A DNA stretch of 10,047 nt from Chloroflexota bacterium. GTDB taxonomy: Bacteria > Desulfobacterota > Desulfuromonadia > Desulfuromonadales > Geopsychrobacteraceae. The stretch covers positions 1 through 10,047 of the forward strand of contig JADFVC010000437.1 of assembly GCA_015222355.1 (NCBI GenBank). Direction: 5' to 3'. Under the pieces are notes generated by a model. That model did not search any database. It worked only from the letters and a program-made list of their open reading frames with translations, and was not told the DNA's origin. Below, piece after piece: positions 1 to 6,269 of the stretch. Each line of letters starts with the position of its first letter. The stretch's first letter is position 1. Position numbers and translations under genes: made by a program.

Positions 1-1
1 G

Positions 2-76
2 AACCAGCTGGGGTATTGTCGCACTTGCGCTCAGAAGACGATTGAATATTTCTGCACCCAGGAAGATGAAGGCTGA
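2..76 (+). CDS. C-terminal end of an upstream gene, probably a PrkA-family AAA+ protein (5' end outside window)
   Basis: Only the last 24 codons and a TGA stop (74-76) are inside the window; base 1 is the third base of the preceding codon. The visible peptide begins NQLGYCRTCAQ and has three cysteines (C-x2-C, then one more). It aligns without gaps to the extreme C-terminus of the PrkA-like protein encoded at 3179-5503: its Tyr, Ala, second Tyr and Glu fall on Tyr749, Ala754, Tyr760 and Glu765 of that protein. As I remember the Bacillus PrkA C-terminus (a GY..T.A....YV pattern), this peptide fits it better still. The usual neighbourhood of DUF444 and SpoVR genes begins with prkA, which supports the call. 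The next gene starts 8 nt after this stop, so the two are almost certainly co-transcribed. The identification rests on about 20 residues and is an inference. Confidence 0.5.
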   Translation, partial: NQLGYCRTCAQKTIEYFCTQEDEG

Positions 77-80
77 AGGT
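74..80 (+). promoter_or_regulatory. Ribosome binding site for the DUF444 gene
   Basis: TGAAGGT lies 4-5 nt upstream of the ATG at 85 and overlaps the stop codon of the preceding gene. This placement supports the chosen start and suggests translational coupling to the upstream gene. Confidence 0.6.
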
Positions 81-84
81 CATC

Positions 85-1461
85 ATGAGCCGGCAGCGCA
101 GAGAGGCATATTATCAGCGACTGAAGGATGAAGGTCGGCTGGCGGAACATGATGAGGCGATCCGGGCCGAACTGGTAGACGAGCGTCTGCACCTGATTGA
201 AGATCCGCCTAGTGCTCGGCACCTGCCGCTCAATGATCTGTACAGCAGTAACGATTTCAGCCTGTTGCACGATATGGAAGCGAACAAGGGGCCACTGGTC
301 AGCAGTATCCGCAGTCTTGACGATCTGCTCGAACGGGATCGAATCCGTGAAGAGGATGGTTTCCCGCGTAAGATCAAGGTCGGCAAGCTGGTCAAGCCGG
401 GACGTGGCAGCGAAGATAAGGTGGTTGTGGTGCCGACCACCGTCGAGGAGAAGTTCATCCACGATAACCGCTTACTTGAGCAGGAAGAGGGCGGCGGTGG
501 CGGCGGCCACGGCGATGGCGAAGAGGGGGAAGTGATCGGTGAGCAGCCGGTGCACACTGGCGGCGAAGGAGAAGGAACCGGTGCCGGGCAGGGGAAAGGC
601 GGTGCCCATGAGATCGATGCCAATGCTTACGACCTCGGGCGGATTCTGACGGAGAAGTTTAAGCTGCCGAATCTGAAGGAGAAGGGAAAGAAGCGTTCCC
701 TGACCCGCTACACCTATGATCTGACCGACAAAAACCGTGGCTTCGGCCAGGTACTCGATAAAAAAGCCACCCTGCGGCAGATTCTCAAGACCAATATTGC
801 CCTGGAAAACCTGCCGGACCTTGGTGAGATCGACCCCACCAAGTTTTTGATCGCCCCTAACGACAAAATTTATCGCATCCTCTCCCGTGAGAAGGATTAC
901 GAATCGCAGGCGATGGTCTTTTTCATCCGCGATTATTCCGGCTCCATGGCCGGCAAGGCGACCGAACTGGTGGTCACTCAGCACATTCTCATCTACAGCT
1001 GGCTGCTTTACCAGTATGGCGGCCAGGTGGAAACCCGTTTCATACTGCACGACACCGAGGCGACCGAGGTCGAGGATTTCTACACCTATTACAATTCACG
1101 GGTTGCCGGCGGAACCCAGGTGGCGGCCGGTTACCGGTTGATCAACAAGATCGTTGCCGAGGAAAGTCTGGCGAGCGATTACAACATCTACATCTTCCAT
1201 GGGACCGATGGCGATGACTGGGACCGCGAGGGGAAGGCAACCATCCCCGAACTGAAAAAGATGCTCGACTATGCCAGTCGTATCGGGATTACCATCGCTG
1301 AACATAGCTATGCCAGTCCCGGCGGTACCGAGGTGGAAAGGTACCTGAAGCGTTCCGGGTTGCTGCAACAGGCCGAAGAGCTGTTGCGGCTTGACAGCAT
1401 GAAAGAGGATGTTCCGGAAGAGCGTTTGATTGAAGGGATTCGTAAATTGGTGTCTGAATAA
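85..1461 (+). CDS. DUF444 / YeaH-YhbH family protein with von Willebrand A-like domain
   Basis: A 458-residue protein of the DUF444 family (E. coli YeaH, about 427 residues; B. subtilis YhbH). Residues 1-130 are charged and probably helical. Residues about 134-173 form a Gly/Glu/His-rich low-complexity linker, typical of the family. The C-terminal half carries the vWA-like metal site: DYSGSM at 283-288 (MIDAS DxSxS), the GGT at 342-344 supplying the MIDAS threonine, and the family signature around Asp375 (HGTDGDDWD, 372-380). vWA-like proteins of this kind often partner with AAA+ ATPases, and family members are habitually encoded beside PrkA. An adaptor role for the PrkA-like proteins here is therefore plausible but inferred. 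The family is linked to stationary-phase and starvation responses (yeaG-yeaH in E. coli) and to sporulation genes in bacilli; its biochemical function is not settled. It is cytoplasmic, with no signal peptide or membrane segment. The start at 85 follows a good Shine-Dalgarno sequence. Confidence 0.93.
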   Translation: MSRQRREAYYQRLKDEGRLAEHDEAIRAELVDERLHLIEDPPSARHLPLNDLYSSNDFSLLHDMEANKGPLVSSIRSLDDLLERDRIREEDGFPRKIKVGKLVKPGRGSEDKVVVVPTTVEEKFIHDNRLLEQEEGGGGGGHGDGEEGEVIGEQPVHTGGEGEGTGAGQGKGGAHEIDANAYDLGRILTEKFKLPNLKEKGKKRSLTRYTYDLTDKNRGFGQVLDKKATLRQILKTNIALENLPDLGEIDPTKFLIAPNDKIYRILSREKDYESQAMVFFIRDYSGSMAGKATELVVTQHILIYSWLLYQYGGQVETRFILHDTEATEVEDFYTYYNSRVAGGTQVAAGYRLINKIVAEESLASDYNIYIFHGTDGDDWDREGKATIPELKKMLDYASRIGITIAEHSYASPGGTEVERYLKRSGLLQQAEELLRLDSMKEDVPEERLIEGIRKLVSE

Positions 1462-1520
1462 TTAGTTTCCGTCCGGAAACCTACCAGTTCCCACCCGGAG
1501 CTTCCTGATGGGAACTAATT
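1460..1520. repeat. 61-bp inverted-repeat element between the DUF444 and SpoVR genes
   Basis: Terminal inverted repeats of 11 bp (1460-1470 and 1510-1520, 10 of 11 matching, with a G-U possible at the mismatch in RNA) enclose two smaller inverted repeats: GTTTCC/GGAAAC at 1465-1470/1475-1480 with a GTCC loop, and AGTTCCCA/TGGGAACT at 1486-1493/1509-1516. The RNA could form one long stem, or a three-way junction closed by AAUUA/UAAUU with two hairpins inside. The left repeat overlaps the DUF444 stop codon. There is no U-tract, so it is not an ordinary intrinsic terminator. It could be an mRNA processing or stability element, an attenuator, or a REP/MITE-like repeat. Only the repeats themselves are observed; function is not. 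Confidence 0.6.
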
Positions 1521-1542
1521 GACGGCTGTGTTGACCGCTGTC
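1519..1542. repeat. Tandem 12-bp direct repeat (TTGACsGCTGTs)
   Basis: TTGACGGCTGTG (1519-1530) is followed directly by TTGACCGCTGTC (1531-1542), with 10 of 12 positions identical. It lies between the inverted-repeat element and the SpoVR Shine-Dalgarno region. It may be a regulator-binding site or a chance duplication; no regulator is identifiable from the window. Confidence 0.45.
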
Positions 1543-1562
1543 CGGTTTGGAACAGGCAAATT

Positions 1563-3179
1563 ATGCAACTGATCGATCAGAAAACCAAAAAGATTATGGA
1601 AGGCTGTAAAGAGCGGGCCTTGGCGGCCGGTTTGCGTTTTGAGGATGAGACCCTCGAATACGTGGTCAGTAACCGCGACATGATCGAGTTGATGCCGAAA
1701 AACATGATCCCGACCCTCTACGATTATTGGGTGCATGATGTCGAGGTGTTGCGTGAAAAGGGGAAATATGAACTCTACCCGAGCAATCCCTATGAAACGG
1801 TGATCAATACCCGTCCGGCAATCTCTTTTTACAACGACAATAACCCCGATTGGCTCAACGTGATGATTTTTTATCACGTCATCGGGCATATCGATTTTTT
1901 TCAGAACAACCTGTTTTTCCGGCACACCTGGGAATACGATCTGACCGGCCAGGCTCTGGCCGACAAGCGCCTGATTGCCCGGCTGCGCAGTGAGCATGGG
2001 CGCTGGGTCGACTACCTTATTGAATTTGCCCGCGGTATCGACAACCTGGTCGGCTATCATGCTGAGCTGGCCAGATTCAATCGTACCGAAACCGGCTGTT
2101 CCAGCCGGGTTGACTACTATTTCGATTATTTTTTACAGACGATCAAACAGGTCAATACCAGCGAATATGTCAAGCAGATTGAGCTCTTCAACGACTATGC
2201 CCGGGAACACGGCAAGCTCGGCGAGACGGCCTTTCTGGGCGATGTGTTGAAAAAATATCCCGAGTTTGATGCCGCCTTCGAGAAATACCGGGACAATTAC
2301 AAACCGGAAAGCCCTGACCTGCTGCAGTTTCTGATCGATCATTCCCCCTTTCTCAAACGGGATGAAAACACCTGGATGAAGTCAGTGCTGCAGATCGTGC
2401 GAACCACGTCGATCTATTTCCAGCCGCAGATCCGCACCAAGATTATGAATGAAGGCTGGGCCAGTTACTGGCACGAAACCCTCTTCCTGCAGGATGACCG
2501 GATCAAGGGGCACGAGGTTGAATTCTCCCGGGTCAATGCCATGGTGACCGCCATGCCGCGGGTCGGCCTGAACCCCTATGCTTTGGGTATGCGGCTCTTC
2601 CACCGCCTGGAAGAGATGGCCGACCGCGGTTGTTACAGTTATGATTTTAACCGCCTGCAGGACGCCGAACAACGCAAGCAGTACAATCGAAAAACCGGCC
2701 AGGGGCGCGAATTCATTTTCAGAGCGCGAGAAAATTTCTGCGACTTCACCTTCATCAACAGTTTTGTCGACCAGGATTTTATCGCCGCCAACAAGCTGTT
2801 TGTCGCCGGCCAGCGGCTCAATAAGGAGCGGATGGTATGGGAATACTATGTCCGTAGCCGCAAGGCCGAAGACTACCGGCAGATGTTGTTTGCTTCGCTT
2901 TATCACCCGCCGGTGATCGAGATCATTCCGGAAAAATCGATCGATGGAGAACTCTACTTGAACCATCGTTTTGAAGGTAAGCCGCTGGTCAACGAGTATC
3001 TCGCTAATACCATGCTGGGGATCGAATACCTCTGGGGTGGCCCGGTCAGGTTGGAGACAAGTGACGGTGAGGTACCAGCGAGGGGTGAAGCGGAAGAGGA
3101 ACCAGCGCCGCAAGTCACCTGGACTCGGGTTCGTTACACCATGCAGGATCGTCAGCTCAGCAGGGAGGTGCTCACCTGA
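1563..3179 (+). CDS. SpoVR / YcgB family protein
   Basis: A 538-residue member of the SpoVR family (E. coli YcgB is about 510 residues). Recognisable family blocks are the N-terminal ISFYNDNN region, HVIGHIDFFQNN (from His105), the strongly conserved MNEGWASYWHE (295-305), LNPYALG near residue 337, and a C-terminal region of the type ending in a YLWGG motif. His105, His109, Glu297 and His304 make a plausible metal-site set (inference). SpoVR affects spore cortex formation in Bacillus, but homologues are widespread in non-sporing bacteria beside PrkA and DUF444, where the biochemical role is unknown. No signal peptide or membrane segment is evident. The ATG at 1563 follows GGAACAGG at 1549-1556. 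The gap from the DUF444 gene is 101 nt. The 3' end overlaps the next gene by one base (TGATG), with the Shine-Dalgarno for that gene inside this one. The last 30 or so residues are Glu/Pro-rich, then polar, and look like a lineage-specific tail. Confidence 0.92.
   Translation: MQLIDQKTKKIMEGCKERALAAGLRFEDETLEYVVSNRDMIELMPKNMIPTLYDYWVHDVEVLREKGKYELYPSNPYETVINTRPAISFYNDNNPDWLNVMIFYHVIGHIDFFQNNLFFRHTWEYDLTGQALADKRLIARLRSEHGRWVDYLIEFARGIDNLVGYHAELARFNRTETGCSSRVDYYFDYFLQTIKQVNTSEYVKQIELFNDYAREHGKLGETAFLGDVLKKYPEFDAAFEKYRDNYKPESPDLLQFLIDHSPFLKRDENTWMKSVLQIVRTTSIYFQPQIRTKIMNEGWASYWHETLFLQDDRIKGHEVEFSRVNAMVTAMPRVGLNPYALGMRLFHRLEEMADRGCYSYDFNRLQDAEQRKQYNRKTGQGREFIFRARENFCDFTFINSFVDQDFIAANKLFVAGQRLNKERMVWEYYVRSRKAEDYRQMLFASLYHPPVIEIIPEKSIDGELYLNHRFEGKPLVNEYLANTMLGIEYLWGGPVRLETSDGEVPARGEAEEEPAPQVTWTRVRYTMQDRQLSREVLT
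3162..3169 (+). promoter_or_regulatory. Ribosome binding site for the PrkA-like gene
   Basis: AGGGAGGT lies 9 nt before the ATG at 3179, inside the end of the SpoVR gene. Together with the TGATG stop/start overlap it indicates translational coupling and fixes the PrkA start. Confidence 0.65.
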
Positions 3180-5503
3180 TGACCGAGACAATCAAGCCGC
3201 AGATTGAGCAGGACGCAAATGTCGATAAAGCGATGCAACGCTTTGTCCACATCCAGCGAGATGGCAACAGTAGTGAGCCGCTTAGTTTCGATACCTACCT
3301 GAAAAAAGCGATCGAAAGCCCGACCAGTGCCATCCGCAATATTTTCCAGGTTTTTCATGACCTGATTGAGGATTATGTTGAAGAGGGGATTGATGAATAC
3401 CAGGAGGATCCGGAATCGATCAACTTTGCTTATCATGACACCCGCAAACTCTTTGTCGAGGGTGCGGATAACCCCTTTTTCGCTGATCGGCTGTTCACGA
3501 ATCGTTTGGTCAAGCTGGCGGAAAATTTCCGTCGCGGGACCCAGCAGAACAAGATCTACATCTTCAAGGGACCGCACGGTTGCGGCAAAAGTACCTTTCT
3601 CGACAACCTGTTGCGCAAATTCGAGCAATATGTCAACAGCCCATCAGGTTATACCTTTGAGGCGGTCTGGCGGCTTGATCGGAAGCTGCTCGGCAATTTC
3701 ACCGAGAAGGAGACCGATCGCTTCCTCGGCAAGCTCTCCCCCTTGCTCGATGAGGATGAACTGCGCCAGAGTGATTTGATCGAGGCACAGAAGATCGCTT
3801 ACCAGGGGGACGCTTATATTGAAGTTCCCTGTCCGAGTCACGACAGCCCGATCCTGATGATTCCGCGCGAGTACCGCCGCTCTTTCTTCGATGACCTGTT
3901 CAAGAATGACGAAACCAAATGGAAGCTGTTTACCGAGAAGCAGTACGAATGGGTGTTCCGTGATACGCCCTGTACGATTTGCACGTCGATATACGAAGCC
4001 TTGCTCAGTCGCTTGAAAGATCCGCAACTGGTGCTGCAGATGCTGTTTGCCCGCCATTATCGTTTCAGTCGTCGGCTCGGTGAAGGGATCAGTGTTTACA
4101 ATCCGGGGGATCGGACCATCAAGCAGAACGTTCTCGGCAACGAGATGCTGCAAGGGCGGATTAACGGTCTGCTGCGTGACAGTAATCAGGTCCAGTATAT
4201 TTTTTCCAACTTCGCCAAGACCAACAATGGCATCTACGCCCTGATGGACGTCAAGGGTCATAACGTTGAACGGCTGCTGGAACTGCACAACATCATCAGT
4301 GAAGGGGTCCACAAGGTTGAGTACATCGAAGAGAAGGTCAATTCGCTGTTCCTGGCGCTGATGAACCCGGAGGATGAAGAGAGCATCAAGGATCTGCCGT
4401 CACTGTCCGACCGGATCGAATATATCAAGATCCCTTATATTCTTGATCTGCGGACCGAGGTGGAGATTTACCGCAATACCTTTGGCCGACATATCGATGA
4501 TCGTTTCCTGCCGCGGGTGCTGCACAACTTCGCCCGGATTATTATCGCCACCCGGCTGAACAAGAGTTCCCCGGCGATGATGGAATGGATCGGTCATCCG
4601 GCTCGCTACGGAAGTTACTGTGATGAGAATCTGCAGCTGCTGAAGATGGAGATTTACACCGGGAACATCCCCGAATGGTTGCAGCAGAGCGATCGCAAAG
4701 GGTTGACTGCCCGCCGTCGTCGCCGGATTATCGCCGAGTCGGAACATGAAGGGGTGACGGGATTTTCCGGGCGCGATTCGATCCGCATTTTCAGTGAGCT
4801 TTATTCGGCCCATGCCAAAGAGGGGTCGATGATCGATATGGCCACTCTGTACAGGTTTTTCAGCAAGCACGAGGACTGGATGAAGTTGATCCCTGATGGT
4901 TTCATCGGTTCTCTACTGCATATGTACAACTACACTATCATGCAGGAAATTAAGGAATCGCTTTATTACTACAACGAAGAGCAAATTGCCCGGGATTTGA
5001 AAAATTACATCTATGCGGTTAATTTTGAAAAGGACATGCAGATTGACAGCATTTACACCGGGGACCGGCTGAAAATTGGTGAAGAGTTTTTTGCCCCGAT
5101 CGAATCACGTTTAATTTCCGGATCTACAGATCATGGGCGTGTGCTTATTTTCCGTAAAGGGGTGCAGAGAGAATATGCCAGTCGAACCCTGACTCAGGAA
5201 TTGCGTCTGGAAGGAAAAGACCTCAGTGAGACCAAGCTTTATCAGAACCTTTATGAGCGCTATGTTCATCATCTCAAGGACAAGGTTTTGGAGCCCTTCC
5301 TTGAAAATGAAAATTTTCGGCGGGCTATCAAGGATTTTGACAGTGAAGACTTCAAGACCTACGACGACCGCATCCGTAACGATGTCAGCTTTTTGATGGA
5401 TAACCTCTGTGAGAAGTTTGAATATTCGAAGCTGGGCGCCAAGGAGGTGTGTATTTACCTGATTGACAATGAACTGGCACAAAAATTTTCAAAAAAATCC
5501 TGA
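3179..5503 (+). CDS. Divergent, enlarged PrkA-like AAA+ serine protein kinase family protein
   Basis: A 774-residue protein, about 130 longer than typical PrkA (631-644). It follows PrkA end to end: an N-terminal FDTYL segment; Walker A GPHGCGKST at 131-139; a CPSHDSP motif at 218-224 (CPxHxDP in the family); C265-x2-C268; the RRLGEGISVYNPGD block; a Walker-B-like segment at 349-357; sensor-1-like Asn396; DRIEYIKIPY (411-420) with Arg412; and a PrkA C-terminal domain from about residue 525. Two things are odd. Residues about 158-212, between Walker A and CPSHDSP, look inserted. The segment NGIYALMD (350-357) has Ala354 where the family usually has Glu (GIxEFxE). PrkA proteins are described as serine kinases and, in Bacillus, also as an ATP-dependent protease; which applies here is unknown. 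The gene is coupled to SpoVR by TGATG. A terminator follows, so it is the last gene of the operon. Cytoplasmic, no signal peptide. Confidence 0.88.
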   Translation: MTETIKPQIEQDANVDKAMQRFVHIQRDGNSSEPLSFDTYLKKAIESPTSAIRNIFQVFHDLIEDYVEEGIDEYQEDPESINFAYHDTRKLFVEGADNPFFADRLFTNRLVKLAENFRRGTQQNKIYIFKGPHGCGKSTFLDNLLRKFEQYVNSPSGYTFEAVWRLDRKLLGNFTEKETDRFLGKLSPLLDEDELRQSDLIEAQKIAYQGDAYIEVPCPSHDSPILMIPREYRRSFFDDLFKNDETKWKLFTEKQYEWVFRDTPCTICTSIYEALLSRLKDPQLVLQMLFARHYRFSRRLGEGISVYNPGDRTIKQNVLGNEMLQGRINGLLRDSNQVQYIFSNFAKTNNGIYALMDVKGHNVERLLELHNIISEGVHKVEYIEEKVNSLFLALMNPEDEESIKDLPSLSDRIEYIKIPYILDLRTEVEIYRNTFGRHIDDRFLPRVLHNFARIIIATRLNKSSPAMMEWIGHPARYGSYCDENLQLLKMEIYTGNIPEWLQQSDRKGLTARRRRRIIAESEHEGVTGFSGRDSIRIFSELYSAHAKEGSMIDMATLYRFFSKHEDWMKLIPDGFIGSLLHMYNYTIMQEIKESLYYYNEEQIARDLKNYIYAVNFEKDMQIDSIYTGDRLKIGEEFFAPIESRLISGSTDHGRVLIFRKGVQREYASRTLTQELRLEGKDLSETKLYQNLYERYVHHLKDKVLEPFLENENFRRAIKDFDSEDFKTYDDRIRNDVSFLMDNLCEKFEYSKLGAKEVCIYLIDNELAQKFSKKS

Positions 5504-5521
5504 TCTGAACACACGAGAACG

Positions 5522-5617
5522 ATGAGATATTTTTTTGTCAGTACTTTTCTGCTGTACTTGGCCCCGTTTTCGGTCGACTCTGTTTTTGCTGAAAATTTCA
5601 CGAGTTCCTGCCTATGA
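5522..5617 (+). CDS. Possible 31-residue secreted peptide (small ORF)
   Basis: ATG at 5522 to TGA at 5615-5617 encodes 31 residues starting MRYFFVSTFLLYLAPF, with VFA before EN near residue 24. This reads like a short Sec signal peptide (basic n-region, hydrophobic core, V-x-A-type cleavage site) with only about seven residues after it. The Shine-Dalgarno is weak (GAGAACG almost touching the ATG). It lies 18 nt after the PrkA-like stop and its own stop abuts the terminator stem. It could be a real micropeptide, the remnant of a decayed exported protein, or chance. No homologue is recognised. Confidence 0.2.
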   Translation: MRYFFVSTFLLYLAPFSVDSVFAENFTSSCL

Positions 5618-5618
5618 A

Positions 5619-5654
5619 AAAAGGGGGGTTACCCATTCCGGGAACCCCCTTTTT
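5619..5654. terminator. Bidirectional rho-independent terminator between convergent operons
   Basis: The arm ending GGGGGGTT (from 5619) pairs with AACCCCCTTTTT (5643-5654), with an upper CCC/GGG stem (5632-5634/5640-5642), one bulged A and an ATTCC loop. The + strand transcript ends in a T-run and the opposite strand reads a T-run from the A-tract at 5617-5622. The same hairpin can therefore terminate the PrkA-like operon and, from the other side, the rnf operon. Confidence 0.9.
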
Positions 5655-5675
5655 CCTTTGCTCTGCGTTAAAATC

Positions 5676-6269
5676 TCAGGATTTTGCCGCCTCGAACCTG
5701 TTCATGATTGCCAGCAACAGACCAAGAGAAATAAACGCTCCCGGCGGCAGGATCATCAACAGAACCGGTTGGTAAGCGGCGCCGAAGAGGCTGAAGCCGA
5801 GCAGTTCACCCGCCCCGAAAATTTCCCGCACGGACCCGAGAATAAACAGCGCCAGGGTAAATCCGAGTCCCATCCCGAGGCCATCCACTGCTGAGTCGAT
5901 AATCGGTCGTTTAGAAGCAAAGGCCTCGGCACGCCCGAGAATCAGACAGTTGACCACGATTAAAGGAATGAAGATGCCCAGTGCCTGATAGAGGCCGTAG
6001 ATCCAGGCTTCCATGCAGAGCTGAACCACGGTGACAAAGGTGGCGATAATAATGATAAAGGCCGGAATCCGCACTTTGGGGGGGATCAGCTTGCGCAAGA
6101 TAGCGACAACCGTATTCGAGCAGACCAGCACAAAGGTGGAAGCCAAACCCATTCCCAGGCCGTTTTCGGCACTGGTGGTGACCGCCAGCAGGGGACACAT
6201 GCCGAGCAGCAGTTTAAAGACCGCGTTTTCTTTCCATATCCCTTTGCGGAAAATCTTAAGTAAACTCAT
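5676..6269 (-). CDS. rnfE: Rnf electron transport complex subunit RnfE
   Basis: A 197-residue integral membrane protein with about six hydrophobic segments, of the RnfE/NqrD family. The KENAVFKLLLGMCPLLAVT start and TSAENGLGMGLA block (residues 14-43) distinguish it from its paralogue RnfA. Cys25 in the first helix and Cys108 in VNCLILGRAEAFAS are the two conserved membrane cysteines that, with two from RnfA, hold an intramembrane [2Fe-2S] cluster in studied complexes. RnfA and RnfE form the core through which electrons cross the membrane, coupled to Na+ or H+ movement. The ATG at 6269 overlaps the rnfG stop (ATGA) and follows GAAGGGGG, 6 nt upstream. It is the last gene of the cluster, with the terminator just beyond. 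No rnfA follows it. Confidence 0.95.
   Translation of the reverse strand: MSLLKIFRKGIWKENAVFKLLLGMCPLLAVTTSAENGLGMGLASTFVLVCSNTVVAILRKLIPPKVRIPAFIIIIATFVTVVQLCMEAWIYGLYQALGIFIPLIVVNCLILGRAEAFASKRPIIDSAVDGLGMGLGFTLALFILGSVREIFGAGELLGFSLFGAAYQPVLLMILPPGAFISLGLLLAIMNRFEAAKS

Noticed and set aside
485..530. G-rich tract as a possible G-quadruplex or tandem repeat array
   Set aside because: It is explained by a Gly-codon linker in the DUF444 protein. The G-runs are mostly only two bases long.
472..1050. Minus-strand open frame opposite the DUF444 gene
   Set aside because: It lies wholly opposite a well-supported gene, shows no recognisable domain, and arises from the GC-rich codon bias of the real gene.
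1544..1557. GG-N10-GC spacing resembling a sigma-54 promoter before the SpoVR gene
   Set aside because: The flanking bases do not match the -24/-12 consensus, and the transcript would begin about 12 nt after the GC, inside the coding region after the ATG at 1563.
5535..5894. Plus-strand open frame crossing the terminator into rnfE
   Set aside because: It runs through the bidirectional terminator and antisense to the conserved rnfE C-terminus, with low-complexity charged sequence.
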